Positions 1 through 6,318 of a stretch of DNA of 11,256 nucleotides are shown here, piece by piece. This DNA is from JBJXGC01 sp046154545 (lineage in GTDB: Bacteria > Chloroflexota > Dehalococcoidia > Tepidiformales > Tepidiformaceae): positions 1 to 11,256 of the forward strand of contig JBJXGC010000104.1 in NCBI GenBank assembly GCA_046154545.1. Direction: 5' to 3'. Position 1 is the first letter of the stretch; each line of letters opens with the position of its first letter. The position numbers were made by a program, and so were the translations under genes. The notes beneath the pieces are model-generated. The model worked only from the letters and a program-made list of their open reading frames with translations, was not told the DNA's origin and made no database searches.

Positions 1-761
1 AGGTCCTGGGTGGCGAAGCCGATCCCGATGAGCGTTGGGCTGACGCCGATGTCCCGCTCCAGCCGCAGCCCGAGAAAGGCGAAGGTTGCGCCGAATGAGA
101 GCGAGACGAAGGCGGCGTGGGCCGTCATGGCGATCACGAGGCGGTCCTGGAGGGCAGCGCGAAACGGGAGGTTGGCCGCGCTCTCCCGCAGCCGCCGGGC
201 GACGTGTTCTGGCGGGCGCCTGGGCAGCCAGAAGAGGACGATGATGGCGGCTGTTGCCATCAATGCGGCCATCGTGATGAAGACGGCGTCGAAGCCGACG
301 CCTTCGCGGATGGTCCCGGCGACGATCGGTCCAGTGCCGAAACCGAGGAGGTCGGCCGCGGCGAACACGCCGAACCAGCGCCCCTCGTGTCCCGGCGGCG
401 TCAGGTCGCCCACGTAGGCCCGGGCGACGGAGAAGGTCATGCTCGTCCCGAGGCCGCTGAAGGCGCGGAACCCGATCACCTGGTAGACCGTGTCGGCCGT
501 CAGGTAGCCCAGGGCGGCCACGAGGTAGACCAGCAGCCCGGCCATGATGAACGGCTTGCGCGGGAAGCGGTCCGAGAGCCGTCCCGTAATCGGGCCGAAG
601 ATCGCCTGGACGATCGCGAAGGCGGAGAAGGCGAGGCCCAACTCGACGCCGCTCGCCCCCATCGTCTCGGCGTAGACAGGCAGCAGTGGGCTGACCATCG
701 AGATCCCGAGGGTTGCCACGAAGACTGTGATGAAGAGGGCGATGAACGGACGCGAGAGCAC
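1..761 (-). CDS. MFS transporter, N-terminal part (truncated by window edge)
   Basis: This is the first 253 residues of a major facilitator superfamily transporter, reading off the left edge of the window; the C-terminal half lies outside. Reading the minus strand gives alternating hydrophobic helices: about residues 6-28, 41-58, 71-88, 92-112, 131-149 and 158-179, then a basic loop (181-206) and the start of TM7 (208-231). The TM2-TM3 loop holds the MFS motif A, GRLSDRFPRK at 60-69, which is the main basis for the call. The long basic loop after TM6 fits the usual central loop. The family moves small solutes by proton-coupled antiport or symport; an efflux role is plausible but the substrate cannot be read from this half. 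The start is taken as GTG 761 because no in-frame ATG lies upstream and a -10 element is placed exactly for transcription to begin there. It diverges from the amidohydrolase. Confidence 0.87.
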   Translation of the reverse strand, partial: MLSRPFIALFITVFVATLGISMVSPLLPVYAETMGASGVELGLAFSAFAIVQAIFGPITGRLSDRFPRKPFIMAGLLVYLVAALGYLTADTVYQVIGFRAFSGLGTSMTFSVARAYVGDLTPPGHEGRWFGVFAAADLLGFGTGPIVAGTIREGVGFDAVFITMAALMATAAIIVLFWLPRRPPEHVARRLRESAANLPFRAALQDRLVIAMTAHAAFVSLSFGATFAFLGLRLERDIGVSPTLIGIGFATQD

Positions 762-767
762 CGGCCG

Positions 768-776
768 AGGGTAGCA
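768..776 (-). promoter_or_regulatory. Extended -10 promoter of MFS gene (leaderless)
   Basis: On the minus strand TGC-TACCCT matches the extended -10 form TGN-TANNNT. Counting seven bases from its last T puts +1 at position 761, the G of the GTG start. No Shine-Dalgarno sequence lies upstream. No clear -35 was found. The same layout occurs at other genes in the window, which supports it. Confidence 0.45.
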
Positions 777-833
777 GAGGCCCGGAATTGAAGCGGCCCT
801 TGACGATCGGCCCGTGGCCCGGCGGCTGGCCCA

Positions 834-842
834 TGCTACACT
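834..842 (+). promoter_or_regulatory. Extended -10 promoter of amidohydrolase gene
   Basis: TGC-TACACT is an extended -10 match in the divergent gap between the MFS and amidohydrolase genes. Predicted +1 is about 849, giving a 27-nt leader before ATG 876. The leader has no good Shine-Dalgarno sequence. The upstream TTGACG at 800-805 is too far away (31-bp spacer) to be its -35. Confidence 0.4.
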
Positions 843-875
843 CGGCCTACCTCAATCCCGCGGCGGACCAGGCCC

Positions 876-1760
876 ATGCAGAAGATCTTCGACATCCACA
901 TCCACTTCCCCCGTGACTGGGAGAACCCCAACGCCGACCCGGCGCCCATGATCGACCGGCTGGCCGAGGTGGCAGCGAAGGCCGGCGTGACGAAGGGCTG
1001 CATTCTCACCGGCGGACGCTTCGGGCCGGATTACGAGGTGGGCATCAACCTCCTGAAGCAGTACCCGGAGATCTTTATCCCGGTCGCGCTCATCGACCCC
1101 GAGGAGATCGACGGGGCCGCCGTCCAGGACCTGCACCAGATGGGCTACCGGGGCCTGAAGCTCATCGGCACGGCCCGTGACTACGACGACCCGGACTACC
1201 TGGGGACCTACGCGAAGGCCGAGCAGCTCGGCATGCCGATCCTCTACCACATGGGCGTCATCGGCGGTGGCATCGACTACTCGATCACACACCCGCGGCG
1301 GGACGCGAAGGCCGCGCAGATGTACGACCGCATGATGGCGATGCAGGACCGCATGCCGCCCCGCAACGTCTCCGCTTCGCGGATGAGCCCGCTCCACCTC
1401 GATACCATCGCCAACCGCTTCCCGAAGCTCAAGATTATCGGCGCCCATCTCGGCAACCAGGGGAACTATGAGTACGCCGCTTCGGTCGCCCGCTGGCGCC
1501 ACAACGTCTGGTTCGACATGAGCGGCGGTGAGACGATCGAGCGCCACGCCGTCGAACGGAAGCTCATCGGCGTGGAGATCGGTATCGAAAAGCTGGTCTT
1601 CGGCAGCGACTGCGGCATGGATGACATCCGCGACCACATCAACCGCTTCGAGGCGATCTACGACCTCCTCGAACTCGGAGACGAAGAGCGCGACCGGCTC
1701 TGGTGGCGGAACGGCGCCGAGATATACGGTCTCGAGCAGCCCACGTTCGCCCGGGAGTAG
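876..1760 (+). CDS. Amidohydrolase-family metal-dependent hydrolase (COG2159 type)
   Basis: A 294-residue TIM-barrel amidohydrolase of the Amidohydro_2 (PF04909) kind. The N-terminal strand FDIHIHF carries the HxH metal ligands H8 and H10; further likely ligands are H125 in LYHMG, H191 in IIGAHLGN and D245 in FGSDCGMDD. The ending RNGAEIYGL (279-286) is the usual C-terminal helix of this family, where the motif is typically GNAxRLF. Members hydrolyse or decarboxylate small carbonyl or aromatic substrates with one Zn or Mn ion in the cytoplasm; this substrate cannot be inferred. The length is normal for the family and the catalytic set looks complete. ATG 876 is chosen because the conserved HxH begins eight residues later. 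The following membrane-protein frame begins within a few bases of the stop, so the two may be co-transcribed. Confidence 0.85.
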   Translation: MQKIFDIHIHFPRDWENPNADPAPMIDRLAEVAAKAGVTKGCILTGGRFGPDYEVGINLLKQYPEIFIPVALIDPEEIDGAAVQDLHQMGYRGLKLIGTARDYDDPDYLGTYAKAEQLGMPILYHMGVIGGGIDYSITHPRRDAKAAQMYDRMMAMQDRMPPRNVSASRMSPLHLDTIANRFPKLKIIGAHLGNQGNYEYAASVARWRHNVWFDMSGGETIERHAVERKLIGVEIGIEKLVFGSDCGMDDIRDHINRFEAIYDLLELGDEERDRLWWRNGAEIYGLEQPTFARE

Positions 1761-1764
1761 ACGG

Positions 1765-2556
1765 CTGACCACCCACGCCCCATCGCAGGTCAATGCCATC
1801 GGGGGCACCGGCCGTGCCATCCTCCTCGGCATCCTCGTCGCCGCCGGGCTGTTTGCCTTCCTCGGCATCCGGCCCTACCAGCCCTGGATCCTCTGGCTCA
1901 CCGCAGCCCTCGCCGGCCTCGCGGTCGATGGCATTGTCCGGGCCAGCCCCCGTTGGCCGGGTCACGGCGTCTTCGGTTCGGTGGTCTACGTCGTCCTGCC
2001 CGCGCTCGCCGTGCTAGGCGCCGGGTTCTTCATCGACCATGCGATCGACGGGTATGCGCGCATGGGCGCGGCGCTGGTCCCGGCCGTCGCAGCGGGCTTT
2101 ATCGCCTGGGCCGAGTACCAGACCGTCGATCTCGAATCGCGGCGCTACGGCACGATGCGGCTGGCGCTGGCGGTGGCCACCTACCTCGCCGCCTTTGCGC
2201 TCTACACCGTCATCTTCACCAATCACCTGGGCCTGCTTGTCGGCACGGTCTGCACCGGGCTGGTGAGCATGGCCCTCGCCCTCGAACTGCTCCGGGAGAC
2301 GCGCCCGCTGGGGCCGAGCGCCCTGCTCGTCTCGCTCGCAATCGGTGTCTCGCTGGCGGAACTTCGCCTCGCCCTCTACTTTTTCCCGCTCGACGGGCTC
2401 CTCGCCGGGGCGCTCCTGATCATCGGCTTCTACCTGGCGACGGGCATCATCCACCACCTCCTCGACCACGACCTCGAGTGGGCGACGACGGCCGAGTACC
2501 TCCTGGTCGCCCTGGTGGGCACGGCAGCGGTCGTCATCACACGCGTCACGGTCTAG
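1765..2556 (+). CDS. Polytopic integral membrane protein of unknown function (start uncertain)
   Basis: A strongly hydrophobic protein that I do not recognise. In this frame there are about eight or nine membrane helices, including AILLGILVAAGLFAFLGI, WILWLTAALAGLAVDGIV, ALVPAVAAGFIAWAEY, ALAVATYLAAFALYTVIF and YLLVALVGTAAVVITRV at the C-terminus, with short polar loops between them. A histidine/aspartate-rich stretch, IIHHLLDHDLEW, lies between the last two helices. The start is a problem. The frame has no ATG, GTG or TTG between the amidohydrolase stop and the first helix. CTG 1765 has a well placed GGGAG (1753-1757), giving 263 residues. Alternatively ATG 1793, with AGGT upstream, enters the correct frame if the G run at 1801-1805 had one more G. 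The open frame extends back to ATG 1621, but that part is Ser/Thr/Arg-rich readthrough of the amidohydrolase. Probably in one transcript with the amidohydrolase. Confidence 0.65.
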   Translation: MTTHAPSQVNAIGGTGRAILLGILVAAGLFAFLGIRPYQPWILWLTAALAGLAVDGIVRASPRWPGHGVFGSVVYVVLPALAVLGAGFFIDHAIDGYARMGAALVPAVAAGFIAWAEYQTVDLESRRYGTMRLALAVATYLAAFALYTVIFTNHLGLLVGTVCTGLVSMALALELLRETRPLGPSALLVSLAIGVSLAELRLALYFFPLDGLLAGALLIIGFYLATGIIHHLLDHDLEWATTAEYLLVALVGTAAVVITRVTV

Positions 2557-2566
2557 CTCCCGCCCT

Positions 2567-2597
2567 TTGCATGCTTCGTCCTCTTACGCCTTAATAC
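2567..2597 (+). promoter_or_regulatory. Promoter of exodeoxyribonuclease III gene (leaderless)
   Basis: TTGCAT (2567-2572) and TAATAC (2592-2597) resemble -35 and -10 hexamers with a 19-bp spacer. The expected +1 is 2604, the A of the ATG start. This AT-richer patch stands out in GC-rich DNA. Confidence 0.45.
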
Positions 2598-2603
2598 GGA
2601 ACG

Positions 2604-3389
2604 ATGACCGTCATGCAGATCTGCTCCTGGAACGTGAACGGGCTGCGCGCCACCCTGAAGACCGGTGACCTCCAGAAGTGGTTGGCTGACAGGCAACCCG
2701 ATGTGGTTGGCATGCAGGAGGTGAAGGCAACGCCGGAGCAGACCGACCAGTCCGCCTGGCGGGACCTGGGCTACGAAGCGGCGTGGCATCCGGCTGAGAA
2801 GCCCGGCTACAGCGGGGCACTATTGTTGTACCGAAAGGCGCCCGACGCGATCCGCCTGGGCATCGGCATCCCGGAGTACGACGCCGAAGGGCGAGTGATC
2901 GAGGCCGATTACCCCGGTTTCACGCTCCTCACGGCCTACTTCCCGAACGGCGGCAAGAAGGGCGGCGACCGGCTGCCGTTCAAGCTCGCCTTCTACGAGG
3001 CCTTCCTCGCCCGCGTGAACGCGCTTCGAGCCGCTGGACGGCCGGTCGTCTTTATGGGCGACCTCAACACGGCCCACACCGAAGCCGATGTCGCCCGCCC
3101 GGACGAGGCCGTCAAAGGCACAGGCTTCCTCCCCGAAGAACGCGCCTGGCTCGACCGCTACGTCGCCGAGGGCTACATGGACACCTTTCGCGTCCTGAAC
3201 CCCGAAGCCCGGGACGCTTACAGCTACTGGGACGCCTGGCGGGACCGGCGCGCCCGCAACGTTGGCTGGCGGATCGACTACGTCATGGTCAGCGAAGCGC
3301 TGCTCCCGCGGGTAAAGTCCGCCTTCATCGAAGACCAGGTGATGGGCAGCGACCACTGCCCCGTGGGCATCGAATTGGAGACCGGCTGA
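2604..3389 (+). CDS. xth: Exodeoxyribonuclease III (AP endonuclease, Xth family)
   Basis: A 261-residue Mg-dependent exonuclease/AP endonuclease of base excision repair, which cuts DNA 5' to abasic sites and degrades duplex DNA 3' to 5'. The endonuclease/exonuclease/phosphatase fold is recognisable throughout: SWNVNGLRA (N10), MQEVKA (E39), TAYFPNGG (Y112), MGDLNTAH (D153, N155), GWRIDYVMVS (D225) and the terminal GSDHCP (D250, H251). These match the catalytic set of E. coli ExoIII and human APE1. Length and motif order are those of the bacterial Xth/ExoA group, and nothing essential is missing. ATG 2604 fits the predicted +1; ATG 2613, three codons later, is an alternative. It is 47 bp after the membrane protein but has its own promoter signal, so it need not be in that operon. 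Confidence 0.95.
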   Translation: MTVMQICSWNVNGLRATLKTGDLQKWLADRQPDVVGMQEVKATPEQTDQSAWRDLGYEAAWHPAEKPGYSGALLLYRKAPDAIRLGIGIPEYDAEGRVIEADYPGFTLLTAYFPNGGKKGGDRLPFKLAFYEAFLARVNALRAAGRPVVFMGDLNTAHTEADVARPDEAVKGTGFLPEERAWLDRYVAEGYMDTFRVLNPEARDAYSYWDAWRDRRARNVGWRIDYVMVSEALLPRVKSAFIEDQVMGSDHCPVGIELETG

Positions 3390-3412
3390 GCGCCGCTGGG
3401 CCCGGGCAGTTC

Positions 3413-3421
3413 TGGTAGGAT
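3413..3421 (+). promoter_or_regulatory. Extended -10 promoter of first Uma2 gene (leaderless)
   Basis: TGG-TAGGAT is an extended -10 element; predicted +1 is 3428, one base before ATG 3429. The stretch TCTGGTANNATG is shared with the promoter of the second Uma2 gene at 4033-4044, so the control region appears to have been duplicated with the gene. Confidence 0.5.
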
Positions 3422-3428
3422 GTGAGTC

Positions 3429-4004
3429 ATGCCAGTCGCGACGCCCTCCCTCGCTGGTATCGAAATGGAAGAGTTCGAGTATCTCGAATCGCTGGCGAAT
3501 TCCAAGCGCTTTGAGTTCTCGAACGGGGTCGTCACGGCCAAGCGAGGGCCATGCATGACTCAGAAGAAGCACTGGATCGTCGCTGATGAGTGGACAGCGG
3601 CGTTCCGCGACTACAGGCGAGCTGCGGGCGGCCTCGGCGGGCAGACCCCGACGACGAACTTCAGCGCGGGCGCCGACCGCTTCTACCGAATTCCGGACCT
3701 CGCGTACTGGGCGGCGGGCCGGAGGATCGGCGACGGCATCGCGGTTCCGCCGACAGCGGCGGTTGAGATCGTCTCCCCTGACCAGAGTGTCGCTGATCTG
3801 CGGCTGACGTGCCGGTTCTACCGCGATAGCGGCGTCGAAGTCTGTTGGTTGGTCGAACCCGAAGCGCGCTGGGTCGAGGTCTGGGACGCGACCCGTGATG
3901 GCGTCCGCCTGCGTGCTGACGCCGCGATTGAATCCGCGGCGCTGCCCGGCTTCCGACTCGAACTCCGCACGCTCTGGGACGCGATCCACGCTGCGCCCGC
4001 CTGA
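3429..4004 (+). CDS. Uma2-family (DUF820) putative endonuclease, copy 1, with conserved Lys replaced
   Basis: A 191-residue protein of the Uma2/DUF820 family (PF05685), which has a PD-(D/E)XK nuclease-like fold and is abundant in Cyanobacteria and Chloroflexota; cellular roles are mostly unknown. Family landmarks: RFEFSNGVV (E29), YRIPD (P89, D90), VEIVSP (E113), D123, Y131, SGVEVCW (GV at 135-136) and EPEARWVEVW. The following gene is a paralogue of identical length; an ungapped alignment by eye gives about 140 of 191 identities (73%). The family's D...K...Y element reads DLRLKCTFY in copy 2 but DLRLTCRFY here, so the conserved lysine is Thr127. This copy may therefore be catalytically weakened or reassigned, though the frame is intact. 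It has its own promoter and sits 39 bp after xth. The family call is firm; nuclease activity is inferred. Confidence 0.87.
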   Translation: MPVATPSLAGIEMEEFEYLESLANSKRFEFSNGVVTAKRGPCMTQKKHWIVADEWTAAFRDYRRAAGGLGGQTPTTNFSAGADRFYRIPDLAYWAAGRRIGDGIAVPPTAAVEIVSPDQSVADLRLTCRFYRDSGVEVCWLVEPEARWVEVWDATRDGVRLRADAAIESAALPGFRLELRTLWDAIHAAPA

Positions 4005-4034
4005 CGCCGGAACCGCCGCAGGGCCTCAACAGTC

Positions 4035-4043
4035 TGGTACAAT
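4035..4043 (+). promoter_or_regulatory. Extended -10 promoter of second Uma2 gene (leaderless)
   Basis: TGG-TACAAT matches the extended -10 consensus closely. Predicted +1 is 4050, one base before ATG 4051. This decides the start: the in-frame ATG at 4042 overlaps the -10 element itself, and ATG 4051 gives a protein exactly the length of copy 1. Confidence 0.55.
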
Positions 4044-4050
4044 GGAGCGC

Positions 4051-4626
4051 ATGGCGACAGCAGCCCCGGTCCTCGCTGGTATCGAAATGGACGAGTGCGA
4101 GTACCTCGAATCGCTCGCCAATTCGAAGCGGTTCGAGTTCTCGAACGGCGTGGTCACCGCCAAACGAGGCCCATACATGACCCAGAAGATGCACGTCTCC
4201 GTGGCTACCGAACTCACGATAGCCTTCGTCCTGTATGTCCGTTCCGTGGGCGGGTTCGGAGGGCAAACCCCAACGACGAATCTTAGTTCCGGCATAGACC
4301 GCCTCTACCGCCTTCCAGACTTTGGATACTGGGCGCCCGGCCGCCCGGTCGGTGACTCCATCTTCCAGCCGCCGACTGCCGCGATCGAGATTGTCTCTCC
4401 GGACCAGAGCGTCACCGACCTGCGGCTGAAATGCACGTTCTACCGCGAACGAGGCGTCGATGTCTGCTGGCTCATCGAGCCTGAGGGGCGTTGGGTCGAG
4501 GTCTGGGACGGGACGCGCGACGGCGCCCGGCTGCAGGCGGACGGCGCGATGGAGTCCCCTGCGCTCCCCGGCTTCAGCCTCGCCGTGCGGACGCTCTGGG
4601 ACGCGATCGATGCCGCGCCAGCCTAG
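4051..4626 (+). CDS. Uma2-family (DUF820) putative endonuclease, copy 2
   Basis: Second 191-residue Uma2/DUF820 protein, tandem and same-strand with copy 1 and 46 bp downstream. It has the full conserved set: E29 in RFEFSNGVV, P89-D90 in YRLPD, E113 in IEIVSP, D123, K127 and Y131 in DLRLKCTFY, and RGVDVCWLIEP, so it is the copy more likely to be catalytically competent. The two proteins agree almost without change over residues 11-41 and 109-121, and differ most between 42 and 70 and around 92-106, which may be a partner- or substrate-contacting surface. The open frame extends back to 3895 inside copy 1, but that extension is shadow sequence. The start at 4051 rests on equal length and promoter spacing. 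No toxin-antitoxin or defence partner is visible next to it. Confidence 0.87.
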   Translation: MATAAPVLAGIEMDECEYLESLANSKRFEFSNGVVTAKRGPYMTQKMHVSVATELTIAFVLYVRSVGGFGGQTPTTNLSSGIDRLYRLPDFGYWAPGRPVGDSIFQPPTAAIEIVSPDQSVTDLRLKCTFYRERGVDVCWLIEPEGRWVEVWDGTRDGARLQADGAMESPALPGFSLAVRTLWDAIDAAPA

Positions 4627-4847
4627 AAGTGCGGCCGGCGCAAAAGTAGCGGGAGGCCCCCGGATCCAGGATCATCGGCATGATCGGTATCGGGGAGAAG
4701 GCGATTTTCGGACGAAGGCCGGATCAGGGTTGGGGCTGAGTGCCCAAACGTCCGGCCGGCGATAAGCCTGGGCTGGGCTGCGATGCCCTCGCGGCCGTCG
4801 GCGCGTTCGCGTAGATTCCGACTCATCCCTCCCGCGAGGCGCGCCCC
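4627..4847 (+). other. Intergenic region with small repeats, no gene seen
   Basis: This 221-bp gap between the second Uma2 gene and the amidase has no convincing ORF. It holds a perfect 6-bp inverted repeat GATCAT-CGGC-ATGATC (4670-4685) without a following T-run. A 9-bp direct repeat CGGCCGGCG occurs at 4632-4640 and 4753-4761, enclosing about 110 bp, and CGGACG (4709-4714) can pair with CGTCCG (4749-4754). The gap could be a dispersed intergenic repeat or a decayed element; a genome search would be needed to tell. Confidence 0.35.
4812..4817 (+). promoter_or_regulatory. Possible -10 box of amidase gene
   Basis: TAGATT is the only AT-rich hexamer just upstream of the amidase. Predicted +1 is about 4824, giving a 24-nt leader with no clear Shine-Dalgarno sequence. 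No TGN extension is present, and no -35 was identified. Confidence 0.25.
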
Positions 4848-6266
4848 ATGGACCCCTTCGAACTGCTCGACGCCACTGCCCAGGCCGACCTCGTCCGCCG
4901 CAACGAGGTCACCCCCCTCGAACTGGTGGATGCCGCCATCGCCCGGATCGAGGCGCGCAACCCGGCCGTCAACGCCGTCATCATCCCGCTCTTCGAGGAT
5001 GCACGCCGCGCCGCCGCCTCGCCCGGCCTCCCGGACGGCCCCTTCCGGGGCGTGCCGTTCCTCCTGAAGGACATCGGCGCGAACCAGGCCGGCCTGCCCT
5101 ACTACGCCGGCAGCCGCATGCTCAAGGCTGCCGGGCACCGCTCGGACGAGGATACCGTGCTGGGCGCCCGCTTCCGCGCCGCCGGCTTCGTCACCCTCGG
5201 CAAGACGAACACGCCCGAACTCGGCTCCTGCCCGACGACCCAGCCCCTCTCCTTCGGCCCGACGAACAACCCCTGGGACCTCTCCCGCTCGCCTTCTGGC
5301 TCGAGCGGTGGCTCCGCAGCTGCCGTCGCCGCGGGGATGGTGCCCCTCGCCCACGCCAACGACGGCGGCGGCTCCACGAGGTTGCCCGCGGCCTGGTGCG
5401 GCCTCGTCGGCCTCAAGCCCACGCGCGGCCGCATCCCCGGCCCGGCCAGCATCAGCCGGCTCACCGCCGAACTCGGCGTGACCCGGACCGTGCGCGACAC
5501 GGCTGCGCTCCTCGACGCCGTGCATGGCGCCACTTCCGCCGACCTCTTCCATTACCCGCCCCCGGCTCGGTCCTTCGCCGCGGAGCTGGGCGCTGACCCC
5601 GGCCGCCTGCGGGTGGCGATGCTCACCGATGGTGGCGGCTACGAGGTCGATCCCGAGTGTGTCGCCGGCGTCGAAAACACGGCCCGCGTCCTGGCGGCGA
5701 TGGGCCACAGTGTCGAGCCCGTCTCCGGCGACGCGCTCTTCGGCGGCGATGGCACCGTCAACGGCCAGCTCTGGATGGCCGGCATCGCCCGCCGCGTCGA
5801 GGCCCTCGGCGAGACGGTGGGCCGACCACCGACGGTGGACGATGTCGAGCCCTACAACTGGACCGCCGCCGAGCGCGGCAAGAGCATCACCGCCTCGGAA
5901 TGGACCCGAGCCCAGGAGCTGCAGCAGGCTTGGGTCGTCCGCGTCATCGAATGGATGGCGCCCTACGACATCCTCCTCACCCCCACCTCCGGCTGCCCAC
6001 CCATGAAAACGGACGACCTCTGGCCCGAAGTCGAGACCCCCTGGCGCATCGGGCGCACCTACGGGCGCATCGGCCGCTTCACCCTTCCGTTCAACGCCAC
6101 AGGCCAGCCGGCCATCTCCCTGCCCCTGCACTGGACGCCCGGCGGCCTCCCGGTCGGCGTCCACCTCGTGGCCCAGATGGGCCGCGAAGACCTCCTCCTC
6201 CGCCTATCCGCCCGCCTCGAAGAGGCGATGCCCTGGAAGGACCGTCACGCCCCGGCACTCCAGTAG
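4848..6266 (+). CDS. Amidase-signature family hydrolase
   Basis: A 472-residue amidase-signature enzyme (PF01425), a cytoplasmic hydrolase of carboxamide bonds. The Ser-cisSer-Lys triad is visible: K74 in GVPFLLKDIG, cis-Ser S152 in PSGSSGGSAAA and nucleophile S176 in NDGGGSTRLPAAWCG. The 24-residue spacing of the two serines is that of FAAH and malonamidase. Supporting blocks are GKTNTPELG (118-126), GPTNNPWDLSRSPSGSS and GLVGLKPTRGRIP. The stretch PLAHANDGGGS and the overall length recall the 6-aminohexanoate-cyclic-dimer hydrolase (NylA)-like branch rather than GatA, but the substrate is not determinable from sequence alone. It is not GatA by context: no gatB or gatC is nearby. ATG 4848 gives the usual N-terminal helix DLVRRNEVTPLELVDAAI. 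It stands alone and converges with the phosphatase gene, 51 bp from that gene's stop. Confidence 0.92.
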   Translation: MDPFELLDATAQADLVRRNEVTPLELVDAAIARIEARNPAVNAVIIPLFEDARRAAASPGLPDGPFRGVPFLLKDIGANQAGLPYYAGSRMLKAAGHRSDEDTVLGARFRAAGFVTLGKTNTPELGSCPTTQPLSFGPTNNPWDLSRSPSGSSGGSAAAVAAGMVPLAHANDGGGSTRLPAAWCGLVGLKPTRGRIPGPASISRLTAELGVTRTVRDTAALLDAVHGATSADLFHYPPPARSFAAELGADPGRLRVAMLTDGGGYEVDPECVAGVENTARVLAAMGHSVEPVSGDALFGGDGTVNGQLWMAGIARRVEALGETVGRPPTVDDVEPYNWTAAERGKSITASEWTRAQELQQAWVVRVIEWMAPYDILLTPTSGCPPMKTDDLWPEVETPWRIGRTYGRIGRFTLPFNATGQPAISLPLHWTPGGLPVGVHLVAQMGREDLLLRLSARLEEAMPWKDRHAPALQ

Positions 6267-6302
6267 GCGCGCCGGACTACAGCGCACCGACTCCATAGGA
6301 GC

Positions 6303-6318
6303 ACGGGCTTTCCCCCGT
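6303..6318. terminator. Weak hairpin in the convergent amidase/phosphatase junction
   Basis: ACGGG-CTTTCC-CCCGT forms a 5-bp stem with a 6-nt loop in the 51-bp gap between two convergent stop codons, reaching the phosphatase stop. Position suits a bidirectional terminator, but the stem is short and no T-tract follows, so this is only a candidate. Confidence 0.2.

Noticed and set aside
117..791. Plus-strand 224-residue open frame antiparallel to the MFS gene
   Set aside because: Asp/Glu/Arg/Gly-rich with no fold signature; it is the complement of a clear MFS reading frame and reflects GC-rich codon bias.
800..842. TTGACG (800-805) as -35 for the amidohydrolase -10 at 837
   Set aside because: The spacer would be 31 bp, far beyond the usual 16-19.
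852..1868. Minus-strand 338-residue frame over the amidohydrolase
   Set aside because: The plus strand has all amidohydrolase metal ligands in order; the minus frame has no recognisable motif.
3429..4626. Uma2 pair as a defence or toxin-antitoxin module
   Set aside because: No partner methyltransferase, antitoxin, recombinase or other defence gene is adjacent; neighbours are xth and an amidase, each with separate signals.
4623..6164. Minus-strand 513-residue frame over the amidase
   Set aside because: Low-complexity Gly/Ala/Arg/Glu composition opposite a complete amidase-signature enzyme.
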